Assembly (NCBI GenBank): GCA_016936495.1
Contig: JAFGXT010000173.1
Span: forward strand, 1-59,633
Direction of reading: 5' to 3'
Length of the DNA: 59,633 bases
DNA from: Victivallales bacterium
GTDB lineage: Bacteria > Verrucomicrobiota > Lentisphaeria > Victivallales > SZUA-371
Part shown: in pieces, positions 9,062 to 20,874 of the stretch
How the letters are laid out: each line of letters opens with the position of its first letter
Position numbering within the stretch: position 1 is the stretch's first letter
Program-made: the position numbers and the translations under genes
Notes under the pieces: model-generated
Database searches by the model: none
What the model saw: only the letters and a program-made list of their open reading frames with translations
What the model was told of the DNA's origin: nothing

Positions 9062-10057
9062 ATGACATTAAAGGAGATGGCGGCAGAATTGGGAGTATCC
9101 ATTTCTACCATAAGCAGAGTGCTTAACGGTTGCAATAAGAATTTCAGTGTAAAGCCGGAAGTAAGAGAGAAAATAATTGATTTTGCACATGCTGTCGGTT
9201 ATCAGGCAAATCCAGTATTTAAAGCGATCAGGACGTTAGAGAGTCGTCAGATTGCGGTATTGTTTAGAAAACGTTCGGTAATCAAAGCCGGCTATGTGAT
9301 GGAACAGGCGCTTGACGCGGTCGAAGAGGTGCTGGAAGAACAGAATTATGAGTTGAACTATATTTTAAGTGCCGGGACTTTTGACACGCCTTACAGGGTT
9401 CCTCATTGGAAAGTTGCCGGAGTTATAGTCCCTGACGTATTGGCTTATGAGCGTTTGTCGGAAATAGAGGCGAGTGGTTTGCCTTATGTGTCGTTAAACG
9501 GTCTATGTGGTTCCAGTGGTTCATCCGTCATCAGTGATGAGACCGCTAATATGCGGATCGTTTTTGAACACCTGCTGTCGCTGGGACATCAGCGCATAGG
9601 CTTTGCAAATTCACATGTAATCAAGCATCAACATTACAGCATATATGATCGGGAAAACGCTTATATTCAATTATGTAAAGAATTTAAACTGCCCGAGATC
9701 GCAGGTTATAAGGTATCGTCTTCTCCATTGGAAGATATATTTGACCATTTTATACAGCAGAAAGTTACAGCGGTAATCGCGTATGACGAATATATTGCAC
9801 AGCGATTATTATATTTAGCCTGGCAGCGCGGTATTCGCATACCAACAGAATTGAGTATTGTCGGTTTTAATGATACGGAGATTAATAAGTTCTTAACTCC
9901 ACCGTTGACCTCTTTTTCCATTCCGGCAGGAGACATGGGACGAAGCGCAGCTCAGTTGCTTATTAATAAGATTAGAAATCCGGATTCTACTAATAATGAC
10001 ATAATAAAAATTTCAGGTAATCTGATAGTAAGAGAAAGTACCGGTGTAAAACCATAA
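9062..10057 (+). CDS. LacI family transcriptional regulator
   Basis: [26 protein letters not shown] plus periplasmic-binding-like sensor domain ([19 protein letters not shown]). Confidence 0.93.
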   Translation: MTLKEMAAELGVSISTISRVLNGCNKNFSVKPEVREKIIDFAHAVGYQANPVFKAIRTLESRQIAVLFRKRSVIKAGYVMEQALDAVEEVLEEQNYELNYILSAGTFDTPYRVPHWKVAGVIVPDVLAYERLSEIEASGLPYVSLNGLCGSSGSSVISDETANMRIVFEHLLSLGHQRIGFANSHVIKHQHYSIYDRENAYIQLCKEFKLPEIAGYKVSSSPLEDIFDHFIQQKVTAVIAYDEYIAQRLLYLAWQRGIRIPTELSIVGFNDTEINKFLTPPLTSFSIPAGDMGRSAAQLLINKIRNPDSTNNDIIKISGNLIVRESTGVKP

Positions 10058-10079
10058 TCAGAACAAGGAGAAAGAAATA

Positions 10080-10718
10080 ATGAATAAGTTAAAAAAAGAA
10101 TTTACACTTATTGAACTCTTGACGGTGATAGCTATTATCGCTATTCTCGCCAGTATTTTATTGCCGGCGCTTAATCATGCCAGAGACAGAGCTCGTACAA
10201 TTGACTGTGCAGGTAATCTTAAGACTATGGGACAGATGCTTACCCAGTATGCGATGGATTATCAGGATATGTTACCACCAGTGCAATATCCACTTGCAAA
10301 TACGTTCGAAGGGCGCTGGTCGTTCATGCTGGCTTCATATTATGACGCAAAGGGTAGCGGAAGTACCCGCATCAAGAATATGGCAAAGAAGGGAGCCAGA
10401 TGCAGAGCTCATCAAGTAATACGTCATGCAGGAGATACCGATTTCAATTATGGGATGAACAACCAGCTCACCACATTTATTCGCGAATCTTTAAAGATCA
10501 ATCAGGTGAAACAAGTGTCGAGTGCCTGTATTATAGGTGATGCTCATTGGCATAGCAGTGGCTGGTTTTCAAATCACATTCACAATGTCGATCGTCCTTC
10601 AACCATTCACAACGGCATGAAGAATACCAATATTCTTTTTCTGGATGGGCACACTTTCACAATGCGTCCGGATGAAATTCCTGTTTTAGTTACAGATGTA
10701 TTCTGGAAAGGTAAATAA
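10080..10718 (+). CDS. prepilin-type N-terminal cleavage/methylation domain protein (orphan pseudopilin)
   Basis: [28 protein letters not shown]-terminal [15 protein letters not shown]. Confidence 0.9.
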   Translation: MNKLKKEFTLIELLTVIAIIAILASILLPALNHARDRARTIDCAGNLKTMGQMLTQYAMDYQDMLPPVQYPLANTFEGRWSFMLASYYDAKGSGSTRIKNMAKKGARCRAHQVIRHAGDTDFNYGMNNQLTTFIRESLKINQVKQVSSACIIGDAHWHSSGWFSNHIHNVDRPSTIHNGMKNTNILFLDGHTFTMRPDEIPVLVTDVFWKGK

Positions 10719-10742
10719 ATAAAATATAAAAAAGGGAAAAAT

Positions 10743-13700
10743 ATGAGAAACAACATTCTTTCGATTGCGCTAAGTATCGTCTCGTTAACTGTAACCGCAG
10801 CCGGATTTTCGGAATCTCTGAAAATATCTCCTTCAGGAGAATTACAGATCGATCCGCTTACATTACGGTTGGTTCATTGGGGGCGCGATTGGCACTCTTC
10901 GCATCAAGGGGAGAAAAAAGTAAAACCGGCACAGGGATACCCCGTGAGAACTCAGGATTCATTTGAACTGTATGGAGATTTTGGGGTTAACGGCGGAGAA
11001 TTCAAACTGAAAGAAAATGTCCGTGCTGTTTCCGCAGATATGGTTGAATATGGCGCGGAGCTTAGTTCTGAAAAAGAAATATTTTCAAAGGCATTGGCAT
11101 TGTCGATAAGATTTCCTGTTAAACGTTTCATAAATCGTCCAATTATAATTGATGGGAAAAAAGTCAATTTCGAAAAGTATTTCAGATCCGACAATTGGGT
11201 ATACAGCAATCATAATGCAAAAGAAATAACTATTCCGGTAACTTTCGGCATATTGAAATTGAAAGGTGATTTTTCTGTTCACATGCAGGATGACCGGAAA
11301 TTTAATGGCGATAGTTGGGAATTGCGGTTACGAATGAAGCCTGAAACCGGAAATACATTTCGATATTTTTTGAAGTTTTCCATGCATATAATTCAACCTC
11401 GACATAATCCGGTAAATTTAAGTCATAATGCCAATATGGGATTTTCTGACGCCGTCGCTAATGACGGCAAAGGTGGGTGGACTGATCAAGGCCCTGATAA
11501 TGATTTGTCCGGTATGGTAACTGGAAGACAGATGTTTTGCGGTATTGAATTTGACGTAATAGATTCGAACAAAAATGATGGAAAAAGCTGTATTGTTCTG
11601 CGTGGGAAACAGCGTCAATCATTTCCTTTGGAATCTGAAATTGTTTTGCCACAGGCAGTTTCAGGTCAATATCTATACCTCTTACACGCGATTGCCTGGG
11701 AACCTAACAAAGAAACTGAAATAGGAGAGGTTCGTGTAGAATATACCGATAATGAGTTTGTGGCTAAGAGTGAAGGTATATTTCCCATAAAGAGTGGAAT
11801 TGATGTTGCTAATTTCTGGTTGACTCCCCGTAGTCTGAAAAATTGTGCCGTCGGTTGGAGAGCTTCAAATGAAAGATCGGAAATCGGACTTTATGTTACT
11901 CGTTTGAATCTTACAGGTAACCCGGTTAAAAAGATCACATTTTCCAGTGCCGGGAAAGCCGTATGGATGATCGCGGGTGCTACTTTATCAAATCATTGTG
12001 TGGATCCTGCGATTGATGAACCTGTAATATTTAAAGCCAGCCAGGAATGGCTTCCTCTAAATAATTCTTACGGTAAAGTTCGTAGCAGCAGTATTTTGGA
12101 TTTTTCTGAAATGCTTGACGCACCAGCGGGAAAGTACGGTTTCGTACGAGTAGCGGGCGATGTTATCGAATTTGAAAAACGGCCAGGAAAAACAGCGCGC
12201 TTTTATGGCACCAATATTGCTTTTGGAGCTAACTTTTTAGACCGGAATAATGCCGAAAAAATGGTTGCTGATATTGCATCAACCGGCTACAACCTGGTTC
12301 GGCTGCATCACTTTGATCGTGAACTTGCATGGAGAAAAAATGGCAGTTCCACTGAACTTAATCCTAAACTGCTTGACAGGCTTGACTATTTGGTCGCCAC
12401 TATGAAAAAACGTGGTATTTATACTACTCTTGACCTCTTTGTTTTGCGACATCTGGAAAAAGGCGAACTGCCGGATTTTCCCGATAGAAAAATAAGTTAT
12501 GGAGAATTTAAGGCATTGGTGTTTGTTAACGAAAGTGCCATGCAGAATTTTCTGGAGTTTTCCGCTAATCTCTTGAATCACGTTAATCCTTATACTGGAT
12601 TGGCGTGGAAAGATGATCCTGCGATTGTTACTGCCAGCTTGATCAACGAAGACGCTATTTTTGCGACGTCTGCACGCGGTGAATTTGTACCGAAATTGTT
12701 TCAGGAAAAATATAAAGCATGGCTTGCAGAGAAAAACTTAATTGAGAGTCCTGACAATACAAACATATTATGGAAGCGGTTCCTGATATCCACCTATCTT
12801 AAGGGATATGCTCGTATCTATAAATTTATGCAGCAAATCGGGCTCAAAGCTCCGATTACCGACCAGAATCACTGGAATACGTTGGCAACAACTATTATGC
12901 GTGAACAATACGATTTTGTGGATAACCATTTTTATTGGGGACATCCTAAATTTCTCGGTAAAGGTTGGAGCCTTCCGGCCAGTGTATATAATCAGAGTGC
13001 TATTGGTCGTTACGCCGGAGGAATGGCGGAAATGTTTCCGACCCGTATTTTCGGGAAACCATTTTCCGTAACTGAATGGGATTATGTTAACCCTAACGAA
13101 TATAATGTTGAAGGCGCATTTTTGACTGGTGCTTATGCGGCATTGCAGGATTGGAGTATCCTATGTCGTTTTGCATATGCGCATAATGCAAATAAGCTTC
13201 AGAAAAATATAAATCCTATTGGATTTTTTGATTGTCATGGCGATCCGTTACGCTTGTTGTCAGAGCGTGCCGGTGTACTCTTTTTTCTGCGTGGAGACGT
13301 CGCCGCTTCTAAAGTTGCTTTTCCGTTTTTGCTTAACCGTGAGCATTTTCAAAACAATAAAGCATCTAATGAATATCCTGTGATGGTTTCACGCATGGGG
13401 CTTATAGGAAAAACCGGAACCCTGTTTTATACTCCTGGAGAAAAGATTAACTTTCCTGAGGGAACACGTGCCGCATTGATTGCGGCTGGAGCTCAGAAGC
13501 CCGACAATGAAAATATTGTCGTCATATCAGATACTCAAAACACTGTAAAGGAAATGCGGAAATCCGGCTTTATTAAAAGTGAAGAGATAAGTCTGGATGG
13601 AAACCGTCTGACCAGTTCGACCGGGGAGTTGACCCTTGATCGTGACGCCATGAGCTTCAAGGCATTAACACCCGCAAGCGAAGGATTTGTAATGAAAGCC

Positions 13701-14093
13701 GATTCCCGGCTGGAAGGCAAGTTTGCTTCCGTCGATAATCAAAACTCTTTTGCCGCGTTTCTGATCGCGTCGCGCGATGATAAACCTTTGCGTGAAAGCA
13801 AACGTATACTTATTCTTCATTTGACCGATACCAAAAATACAAATATAAAATTCCGCAACGGTGAATTGGAAATAGTTGAGGAATGGGGAGAATTGCCATT
13901 GCTGGTACGCCGGGGAAACGCGAATATTACCATAAATTCTTCGTTGACGGATTATCGCTTATTCGCGGTCGATATGGATGGCTCAAGAATGACTGAAATC
14001 CCCTTGAAACACACAAATAACCAATGTTCGTTTACGGTTGATACATTACAGCAAGGCAATATTATTGCTGCATACGAGCTAATAAAAGATTAA
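10743..14093 (+). CDS. large secreted glycoside hydrolase-like protein, clan GH-A/cellulase-like
   Basis: Signal peptide MRNNILSIALSIVSLTVTAAGFS; TIM-barrel-like region FYGTNIAFGANFLD...GYNLVRLHHFDRE; candidate catalytic residues in SLINEDAIF and FSVTEWDYVNP. Confidence 0.7.
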   Translation: MRNNILSIALSIVSLTVTAAGFSESLKISPSGELQIDPLTLRLVHWGRDWHSSHQGEKKVKPAQGYPVRTQDSFELYGDFGVNGGEFKLKENVRAVSADMVEYGAELSSEKEIFSKALALSIRFPVKRFINRPIIIDGKKVNFEKYFRSDNWVYSNHNAKEITIPVTFGILKLKGDFSVHMQDDRKFNGDSWELRLRMKPETGNTFRYFLKFSMHIIQPRHNPVNLSHNANMGFSDAVANDGKGGWTDQGPDNDLSGMVTGRQMFCGIEFDVIDSNKNDGKSCIVLRGKQRQSFPLESEIVLPQAVSGQYLYLLHAIAWEPNKETEIGEVRVEYTDNEFVAKSEGIFPIKSGIDVANFWLTPRSLKNCAVGWRASNERSEIGLYVTRLNLTGNPVKKITFSSAGKAVWMIAGATLSNHCVDPAIDEPVIFKASQEWLPLNNSYGKVRSSSILDFSEMLDAPAGKYGFVRVAGDVIEFEKRPGKTARFYGTNIAFGANFLDRNNAEKMVADIASTGYNLVRLHHFDRELAWRKNGSSTELNPKLLDRLDYLVATMKKRGIYTTLDLFVLRHLEKGELPDFPDRKISYGEFKALVFVNESAMQNFLEFSANLLNHVNPYTGLAWKDDPAIVTASLINEDAIFATSARGEFVPKLFQEKYKAWLAEKNLIESPDNTNILWKRFLISTYLKGYARIYKFMQQIGLKAPITDQNHWNTLATTIMREQYDFVDNHFYWGHPKFLGKGWSLPASVYNQSAIGRYAGGMAEMFPTRIFGKPFSVTEWDYVNPNEYNVEGAFLTGAYAALQDWSILCRFAYAHNANKLQKNINPIGFFDCHGDPLRLLSERAGVLFFLRGDVAASKVAFPFLLNREHFQNNKASNEYPVMVSRMGLIGKTGTLFYTPGEKINFPEGTRAALIAAGAQKPDNENIVVISDTQNTVKEMRKSGFIKSEEISLDGNRLTSSTGELTLDRDAMSFKALTPASEGFVMKADSRLEGKFASVDNQNSFAAFLIASRDDKPLRESKRILILHLTDTKNTNIKFRNGELEIVEEWGELPLLVRRGNANITINSSLTDYRLFAVDMDGSRMTEIPLKHTNNQCSFTVDTLQQGNIIAAYELIKD

Positions 14094-14160
14094 CAGCGTG
14101 AATAAATAACAGAGTTTGCCGGGTGTTTTTAAAGAAACCCTGAATTTACTGGAAGATTAT

Positions 14161-14203
14161 AGTCCGGACACATATCATCATTGATATGCAGTCCGGATTT
14201 TTT
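14161..14203 (+). terminator. rho-independent terminator after the 10743-14093 gene
   Basis: TCCGGAC...CATATCA-tcat-TGATATG...GTCCGGA followed by TTTTTTG. Confidence 0.75.
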
Positions 14204-14243
14204 GCAATTTTAAGAAAATTTCAGTTTTTGTGGATATTTTTTG

Positions 14244-14283
14244 TTGAAATATTCAGGTCGTGCTGTATAATCAGGTTTAACCT
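14244..14283 (+). promoter_or_regulatory. promoter plus candidate MarR operator
   Basis: TTGAAA (14244-14249), 16 nt, TATAAT (14266-14271), followed by AGGTT-T-AACCT (14273-14283). Confidence 0.5.
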
Positions 14284-14316
14284 AAATAAATTGCGAAAAT
14301 TATCAATTTCCGGAGT

Positions 14317-14814
14317 ATGGATATGAGTGCAGTTGCGAATATACCGCAGAAATTGTGGGAGAAATTTTTCTTCCTTTCTGATACGATGGACAAGGTATGT
14401 GATCGTCTTTCAACGCCGGAAGAGGTCAAAGAATATTATGAGCTGACAATGGCTCAGACCAGAGCGGTAAAACTTGTAAGTCGTTTGACCCGGTTTAATC
14501 CCGAAGGTGTAAGTTTAAAGGTTTTGTCGGAACAACTGTCGATAAGTGCGGCTGCGACTTCAGAGCTGGTGGAGATACTGGTGAAAAAAGGCTGGCTGGT
14601 GCGTGAGCAGAGCTTGAGCGACCGTCGGTCGGTATGTATCCGGCTTTCGGGCAAGACGCAGACGGTTGTGGCGCGAATACATGATTTTTTTGATGCCGCA
14701 ATTGATGATGCGCTTAAGAATGAAGACCCTGATGATGTTCGTCGCCTGTCCGGGCTGATGGATAGATTTATTAATAAATTACTAAATGAGGATAGAGAAG
14801 ATGAGAAAAAATAG
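14317..14814 (+). CDS. MarR family transcriptional regulator
   Basis: winged HTH LKVLSEQLSISAAATSELVEILVKKGWLVREQSLSDRRSVCIRLS. Confidence 0.88.
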   Translation: MDMSAVANIPQKLWEKFFFLSDTMDKVCDRLSTPEEVKEYYELTMAQTRAVKLVSRLTRFNPEGVSLKVLSEQLSISAAATSELVEILVKKGWLVREQSLSDRRSVCIRLSGKTQTVVARIHDFFDAAIDDALKNEDPDDVRRLSGLMDRFINKLLNEDREDEKK

Positions 14815-15946
14815 AGCTTTTTGTGTGTTTTTCAGCGCGGTTTTATGCGTTGCTAGTTTGTGCGTTTCTGGTGAAAAGAAAAAGAAAGGCGGAGCTCCGG
14901 CGATGCCTCAGCGTCCTCCCGCGATAGTGTCGGTTGAAACGGTCAAGCCGATTACTCAGACGCTGGTGAAAGAATATATCGGCAATATCGAAACGGTCGA
15001 GGAAGTGGATTTGCAACCGCGTATATCCGGTTTTATCACCGATATAAAGTTTAAAGAAGGGAGTCTGGTAAAGAAAGGCGATCTCCTGTTCACTATCGAG
15101 GATACTTCTTATAAAGCGAAATTTCAAGCTGCCCAGGCGATGCTGGAGCAGGCAAAGGCGGAATTAAGCTATGCGCAAAGTAATTATAACCGTCAGAAAA
15201 GACTTTCTGTTAAAGACGCGGTATCTCTTTCCAACTTCGAAGATGCCGAACGCCTGATGAATCTCAAGCGTGCCGTCTATGCACAGCGCGAAGCGGAACT
15301 GATGGAAGCGGAAAACGAACTTAGCTATACCAGGATATATGCGCCGATCAGTGGACGTATCGGCAAGGTCGAATATACGCGGGGAAATTATGTGAGTTTG
15401 AACAGCTCTCCGCTGGCAAAGATAGTATGTGTTGACCCCATACGCGTAAAATTTTCGCTTAGTGAACGTGTTTTTCAGAGTCTCTTTGCTTCCATTAAAG
15501 AGCTCAATCCGCATGTACAGATTCAACTCCGCTTATCCAACGGGAAGATATACGATCAGAAAGGCGAAGTTGACTTTGTGGACAATGTGGTGGATGATCA
15601 GACTGATACTATTTCGGTTTGGGTTAAGTATCCTAATAAGGATATGCGTCTGATCCCGGGTGGTTACGTTACCGCGCTGGTGTCGGAAAAGGATATCGAT
15701 CCGCTGCCCGGCATTACCGTATCCGGCGTAATCACTGATAATAAAGGCAATTATGTTTATGTGCTCGGAGCCGGTAATATTCCGGAGCGGCGTGACGTTG
15801 AGGTCGGCGAGATGATCGGTGGCGTCTATACTATAACCAAAGGACTTAAACCGGGCGAAGTGGTCATTGTTGACGGTACCCATAAGGTTATTCCCGGGGC
15901 TCCGGTAAATCCTATGCCGTTGGTCAATAAGGCTTCCGGCAAGTAG
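14801..15946 (+). CDS. RND efflux periplasmic adaptor (membrane fusion protein)
   Basis: [33 protein letters not shown]...[25 protein letters not shown]; start 14801 overlaps the end of marR. Confidence 0.92.
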   Translation: MRKNRAFCVFFSAVLCVASLCVSGEKKKKGGAPAMPQRPPAIVSVETVKPITQTLVKEYIGNIETVEEVDLQPRISGFITDIKFKEGSLVKKGDLLFTIEDTSYKAKFQAAQAMLEQAKAELSYAQSNYNRQKRLSVKDAVSLSNFEDAERLMNLKRAVYAQREAELMEAENELSYTRIYAPISGRIGKVEYTRGNYVSLNSSPLAKIVCVDPIRVKFSLSERVFQSLFASIKELNPHVQIQLRLSNGKIYDQKGEVDFVDNVVDDQTDTISVWVKYPNKDMRLIPGGYVTALVSEKDIDPLPGITVSGVITDNKGNYVYVLGAGNIPERRDVEVGEMIGGVYTITKGLKPGEVVIVDGTHKVIPGAPVNPMPLVNKASGK

Positions 15947-15972
15947 AAAAAGAGAATAAGGAAAATTTAATC

Positions 15973-18900
15973 ATGATATCAGCAGTATTTATAAAACGTC
16001 CAAAACTGGCGATGGTCATTTCTCTGGTGATCGTCATCGGTGGACTTATGTGCATGAATAATATCCCGGTGGCGGAATATCCCGAAGTTGCGCCGCCGCA
16101 GATAACGGTCAGAGCGACATATCCCGGCGCAAGTTCTCAGGTGCTGGCTGATACTGTGGCGGCTCCGCTTGAATCGGAGATCAACGGGGTCGAAGGTATG
16201 ATCTACTTCACTTCGCAATCCGACAATAGCGGCGGTTACAGTTTAAATGTTACTTTTAAATCAGGCACCAATACCGACATCGCCCAGGTGAACGTGCAGA
16301 ACGCCATTCAGCGTGCCGAGCCAAATCTGCCGCAGGAGGTGGTGGCTCAGGGGATTACCGTGAGCAAACAGTCCAGCGATATTCTTGGTGTGTTTGTGTT
16401 TTCTTCTACTGCTCATAAAAAGCTTTTTCTGAGTAATTACGTGAGTATGAAGATCAAGGATGAACTTTCTCGTGTTGACGGCGTGAGTTACGCCATGATT
16501 TTCGGAGAACAGGAATACAGTATGCGCATTTGGCTTGACCCCTTGCGCATGACTGCGCTAAAGGTATCCCCGGATGAGGTCATTAACGCCATACGTACGC
16601 AGAACATTCAGGCGGCAGCAGGAAGTATCGGAGCCGAACAAAGTAATGATTTTATTCAATACAAGATCAATACTACCGGACGGTTGAAAACCGAAGAAGA
16701 CTTTGCCAATATCATTGTCAGAAGTGGCGAACACGGCAGGCAGTTGCGGATAAAGGACATCGCCCGGGTCGAACTGGGGGCGGATCAGTATTCCGGCAGT
16801 ACTTTTTATAATAACGAAAACAGTGTGGCACTGGCTATTTACCGTAATGACGACGCCAACGCCTTGAATGTCATCGACATCGCCAAGGAGAAGGTGAAAG
16901 AGCTTTCCCAGTTCTTCCCCGAAGGCATGACTTACACTCTGGCGTATGACCCGACCCTGTTTGTACGTACCACAATGAAGGAGATAGTATATACTCTGAT
17001 CATAACCATGATTCTGGTGGTGCTCATCACTTATATATTTTTGCAGGATTGGAGGGCTACATTAATTCCTTCCGTTACGATTCCAGTGTCGCTCATTGGT
17101 TCCTTCATCTTTCTGTATTTTCTGGGGTTCAGCGCCAATGTGCTTACCTTGTTCGCGTTGATCCTCGCCATCGGCTCGGTGGTGGACGATGCTATTGTGG
17201 TGGTGGAAAACGTGATGCGCTTGATCGAAGAGGAGCATTTGTCTCCGGTAGAGGCGTCATATAAAGCAATGAAGCAGGTTACCGGAGCGGTGATTTCCAC
17301 TACTTTGGTGCTTCTTGCGGTATATGCCCCCATCGGTTTTTACGGTGGTATGGTAGGAACCATTTATCGTCAGTTTGCGGTAACCATGTGTACTGCGCTG
17401 GTTATATCTACATTCAATGCTTTGACCTTGAGCCCCGCGCTTTGTGCTTTGTTGCTGCGTCATCATCGTCCGCCGCGTGGCCCTTTCAGGTGGTTCAATA
17501 AATGCCTGAATTTTTCATCGAATGTTTATCTTGCCTCCGCCGGATTTCTAGTCCGGCGTGGCATTGTCACATTGATATTGTTCGCTGTAGTGGTTTGGGG
17601 TTGCTCATGGTTTTATAACGGTTTACCGTCATCTTTCCTGCCTCAGGAAGACAAGGGCGCGTTGTTCTGCGCGGTTCAGCTCCCGCCGGGAGCTACGCTC
17701 AAGCGTACCGATACCGTGATGCATCAGGCTACGGATATAGCTAAAGCCGTGCCGGGCGTCAGGGATGTCGTTGCCATCAGCGGATATAGTATGATGGGCG
17801 GTAATGGCGAAAATATGGGTATGCTTATTCTGATGTTGAATGATTGGGATGAGCGTAAAACCCCGAATTTACAGATAGACGCGATTATGGGACAGCTCAA
17901 TCAGCGATTTGCGGTTCTGCCGCAGGCGCAGATAAATGTCTTTGCGCCTCCGGCAATTATGGGCTTGGGGGTTACCGGCGGAGTGAGTTTTATGTTGCAG
18001 GCGTCCGGAGATCAGACCCCGCAGGAACTGGCGGCGTCAGTGCGAGGCTTGTTGGGAAATATTTTCCAATCTCATGAGGCGCTTTACGCATTTAGCACGT
18101 TTGATGCCAATACGCCGCAACTTTATCTGGATCTTGACCGTAAGAAATGCGAGGCGCTGAATGTCCCCGTGAGCCGGGTGTTTACCACCTTGCAGAGTAA
18201 GCTGGCGTCGTCATATGTTAATGACTTTAATTTGTACGGATATTCTTTTAAAGTGAAAATACAGTCTGAAGCCAGCAGCCGCAGTACTATCAGAGATATT
18301 GAGCAGATCAATGTCATGAGCAATAATGGAAAAATGGTACCATTGACCTCTATCGCCACTTTGAAGTTCGAGGCTGGTCCACGACAGATACCTCGTTTTA
18401 ATCAGTTTATGGCGGCGGAAATAAACGCCGCCGCTAAACCTGGCGTGAGTAGCGGGCAACTTATGAACGCTATTCTCCGGAATGCTTCAAAGTTACCTAA
18501 GGATTATAGCGTGGCATGGACTGGAATGAGCTATCAGGAACGTGAAAATGAAGGCAAGATTGTGTTGCTGATGAGCTTCGCGCTACTGTTCGGATACCTG
18601 TTCCTGGTGGCGCAGTATGAAAGCTGGACGGTTCCCGCTTCGGTGATAACTTCTGTGGCTGTGGCGGTGCTCGGCGCGCTCGCGGGTCTTAAGATGTTGG
18701 ATATGCCTTTGAGTATTTATGCTCAGCTCGGACTGGTGATGCTGATCGCGCTGGCAAGTAAAAACGCCATTCTTATTGTTGAGTTCTCCAAGCAGCAGCG
18801 CGAGGAGGGCATGTCTATCGAAGAGGCGGCGCTCAGTGGAGCTAAGACCCGTTACCGCGCGGTGCTTATGACCGCCTACTCCTTTGTGCTCGGAGTATTC

Positions 18901-19092
18901 CCGATGGTTATTGCCAGCGGTGCCGGAGCCGGCAGTCGCCAGGCTATCGGTCGGACTACGTTTTGCGGTATGATTGCGGCGTCGGTGGTCGGTATTATCT
19001 TCGTTCCGGCTTTGTACGCGATGTTCCAGCGTAACCGTGAAAGAGTAAATTCGTTCTTCAAACGTTTCGCGCACGGTTCCAGCGAACAGTAA
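15973..19092 (+). CDS. RND family multidrug efflux permease (AcrB/MexB-like HAE1)
   Basis: [54 protein letters not shown]; 1039 aa with [21 protein letters not shown]. Confidence 0.96.
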   Translation: MISAVFIKRPKLAMVISLVIVIGGLMCMNNIPVAEYPEVAPPQITVRATYPGASSQVLADTVAAPLESEINGVEGMIYFTSQSDNSGGYSLNVTFKSGTNTDIAQVNVQNAIQRAEPNLPQEVVAQGITVSKQSSDILGVFVFSSTAHKKLFLSNYVSMKIKDELSRVDGVSYAMIFGEQEYSMRIWLDPLRMTALKVSPDEVINAIRTQNIQAAAGSIGAEQSNDFIQYKINTTGRLKTEEDFANIIVRSGEHGRQLRIKDIARVELGADQYSGSTFYNNENSVALAIYRNDDANALNVIDIAKEKVKELSQFFPEGMTYTLAYDPTLFVRTTMKEIVYTLIITMILVVLITYIFLQDWRATLIPSVTIPVSLIGSFIFLYFLGFSANVLTLFALILAIGSVVDDAIVVVENVMRLIEEEHLSPVEASYKAMKQVTGAVISTTLVLLAVYAPIGFYGGMVGTIYRQFAVTMCTALVISTFNALTLSPALCALLLRHHRPPRGPFRWFNKCLNFSSNVYLASAGFLVRRGIVTLILFAVVVWGCSWFYNGLPSSFLPQEDKGALFCAVQLPPGATLKRTDTVMHQATDIAKAVPGVRDVVAISGYSMMGGNGENMGMLILMLNDWDERKTPNLQIDAIMGQLNQRFAVLPQAQINVFAPPAIMGLGVTGGVSFMLQASGDQTPQELAASVRGLLGNIFQSHEALYAFSTFDANTPQLYLDLDRKKCEALNVPVSRVFTTLQSKLASSYVNDFNLYGYSFKVKIQSEASSRSTIRDIEQINVMSNNGKMVPLTSIATLKFEAGPRQIPRFNQFMAAEINAAAKPGVSSGQLMNAILRNASKLPKDYSVAWTGMSYQERENEGKIVLLMSFALLFGYLFLVAQYESWTVPASVITSVAVAVLGALAGLKMLDMPLSIYAQLGLVMLIALASKNAILIVEFSKQQREEGMSIEEAALSGAKTRYRAVLMTAYSFVLGVFPMVIASGAGAGSRQAIGRTTFCGMIAASVVGIIFVPALYAMFQRNRERVNSFFKRFAHGSSEQ

Positions 19093-19103
19093 GATTAAGT
19101 AAA

Positions 19104-19128
19104 AGCCCGGAAATCAACTTTCCGGGCT
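19104..19128. terminator. bidirectional terminator between convergent RND and antiporter genes
   Basis: AGCCCGGAAA-tcaac-TTTCCGGGCT, 10-bp perfect stem. Confidence 0.8.
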
Positions 19129-19190
19129 CTCAAAAATTTGTTGTTATATTGACACTGACATACGCCATTATTCGCGCTTAAGAAATGCGC

Positions 19191-20870
19191 TCAAATTGAC
19201 TGGGCAACAGCATCTGAACCCGTGCTGCGACGGCGTATGAGCTCTGAATGAACCTTTGATTTTATGCCGCGCAAATCAATAATCCCCAATGGCTTATCTT
19301 TGTCGTCCGCGCTGATCACCGGCATCTGGTCAATCTTATGCCGTTGCATTAGTTCATAGACTCCGGTCAAAGCTGAATCCGGAGTGGCGCGCTCTTCGGC
19401 TGCGGTCATGACGTCGGCGACGACCAGCCACCGCCAGGACTCACGATCGGCAAGAACACTCTTCAGTGTCTCAAAAGACAGCACGCCGATAAGTTTGTCT
19501 TCACGTAATACCGGATACATAAGTTTGTCATTATCCCGGAACATATTTATCGCATGTTGCAGAGGCTCATGTTCCTGAAGCATGACCGGGTTGGCTTCTA
19601 TCACATCCGCCACGGTCATAGTTTCCATTACATCCTCATCGGTAATATTGCGTCCGGCCTCTCCTGACAACTTAAGCGCGAGCTTGACCATTGCCGGTCC
19701 CACAAACTGAACTATAAGCGTGGTGGCGGTAACCGCATAGATTATTGCATCTCCGAGGGATATTTCTTCTGAAATTTTAATGTCTTTCAGGTGTTGAGCG
19801 GCGACGATGGACAGACCTACCGCCACGCCGCCCTGAGCGAATATACTCATACCCAGATATTTTTTTACGGGTTCCGGGCTTCGTGAGATGATGGCTCCCA
19901 GTCTGGCTCCATACATCTTGCCCGCACTCCTGCCGAGAACATACAGCAAGACTATAACCCATATCCACCACGTCATCTGTCCCAGTCCAAGACGAGCCCC
20001 GACCAATACAAAAAAGATCACATATATAGGTATGGAAAAACTGCGCAACAGTTTAAAGAGTTCCTCACTGCGATGAGGGACAAAATTAACCAGAACAAAT
20101 CCCATCATCATTCCCGCCAGAATCACATCCATATGATAGCGAACGGATATGCCAATTATCAGAAGGATCATTCCCACCGCCAGAGAAACGAGTTTTTCCG
20201 GATATTTAACCCGTTTCATGAAGGCGGCAAGGATAAAAGCGGCGACGGTACCCACGATCAAAGCGCCACCCAGTTCCCGGCCAACCTTGAGTAGTTCATT
20301 CGCCACCGATCCTGATCCGCCGGTCAGCAATTGTGCCGTACTGGTGCCTATTCCGTACAAAGTCATCGCCAGCGCATCGTCCAAAGCGACAATGGCAATA
20401 ATCGAGCTGGTCATTATGCCCTGAGCGCGGTATTCCCACAGTACATCAATAGTGGACGCCGGATCAGTGGCCGAGGCTATGGCGCCAAAAACAACTCCTC
20501 CGGCAACCGCCACTTTCATTTCTCCGGTAACATAATACAACACCAGCCCGGTCATGATGCCAACAAGTGTGCACGCCACTATCCCTTCACCTAGCAAGAT
20601 CGCGGTGAACTGCCTGCCATATTTTCTGAACATCTCAATTTTCAACTCCCCGCCTACGAGAAATCCTATGATGCCCAGTGCGAAATTATTAAACATGCCA
20701 AGCTTTTCAACATGCCCCTGAGTGATCACTCCAAATCCGGCCTGACCTATAATCAAGCCGATTACGATATATCCCACCACCTGAGGGAATCTGATCTTCT
20801 GAAACAACCATGCTCCGATCATGCCGAGAAAAACGGCAAGGCCTAAAACAATAAGCAAGCCCATTTCCAT
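19191..20870 (-). CDS. CPA2-type cation:proton antiporter with C-terminal CBS domain pair
   Basis: GAWLFQKIRFPQVVGYIVIGLIIGQAGFG...ATDPASTIDVL...; C-terminal VADVIEANPVMLQEHEPLQHAINMFRDNDKLMYPVL...VADVMTA...MPVISADDKDKPLGIIDLR. Confidence 0.88.
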   Translation of the reverse strand: MEMGLLIVLGLAVFLGMIGAWLFQKIRFPQVVGYIVIGLIIGQAGFGVITQGHVEKLGMFNNFALGIIGFLVGGELKIEMFRKYGRQFTAILLGEGIVACTLVGIMTGLVLYYVTGEMKVAVAGGVVFGAIASATDPASTIDVLWEYRAQGIMTSSIIAIVALDDALAMTLYGIGTSTAQLLTGGSGSVANELLKVGRELGGALIVGTVAAFILAAFMKRVKYPEKLVSLAVGMILLIIGISVRYHMDVILAGMMMGFVLVNFVPHRSEELFKLLRSFSIPIYVIFFVLVGARLGLGQMTWWIWVIVLLYVLGRSAGKMYGARLGAIISRSPEPVKKYLGMSIFAQGGVAVGLSIVAAQHLKDIKISEEISLGDAIIYAVTATTLIVQFVGPAMVKLALKLSGEAGRNITDEDVMETMTVADVIEANPVMLQEHEPLQHAINMFRDNDKLMYPVLREDKLIGVLSFETLKSVLADRESWRWLVVADVMTAAEERATPDSALTGVYELMQRHKIDQMPVISADDKDKPLGIIDLRGIKSKVHSELIRRRSTGSDAVAQSI

Positions 20871-20874
20871 AGTC

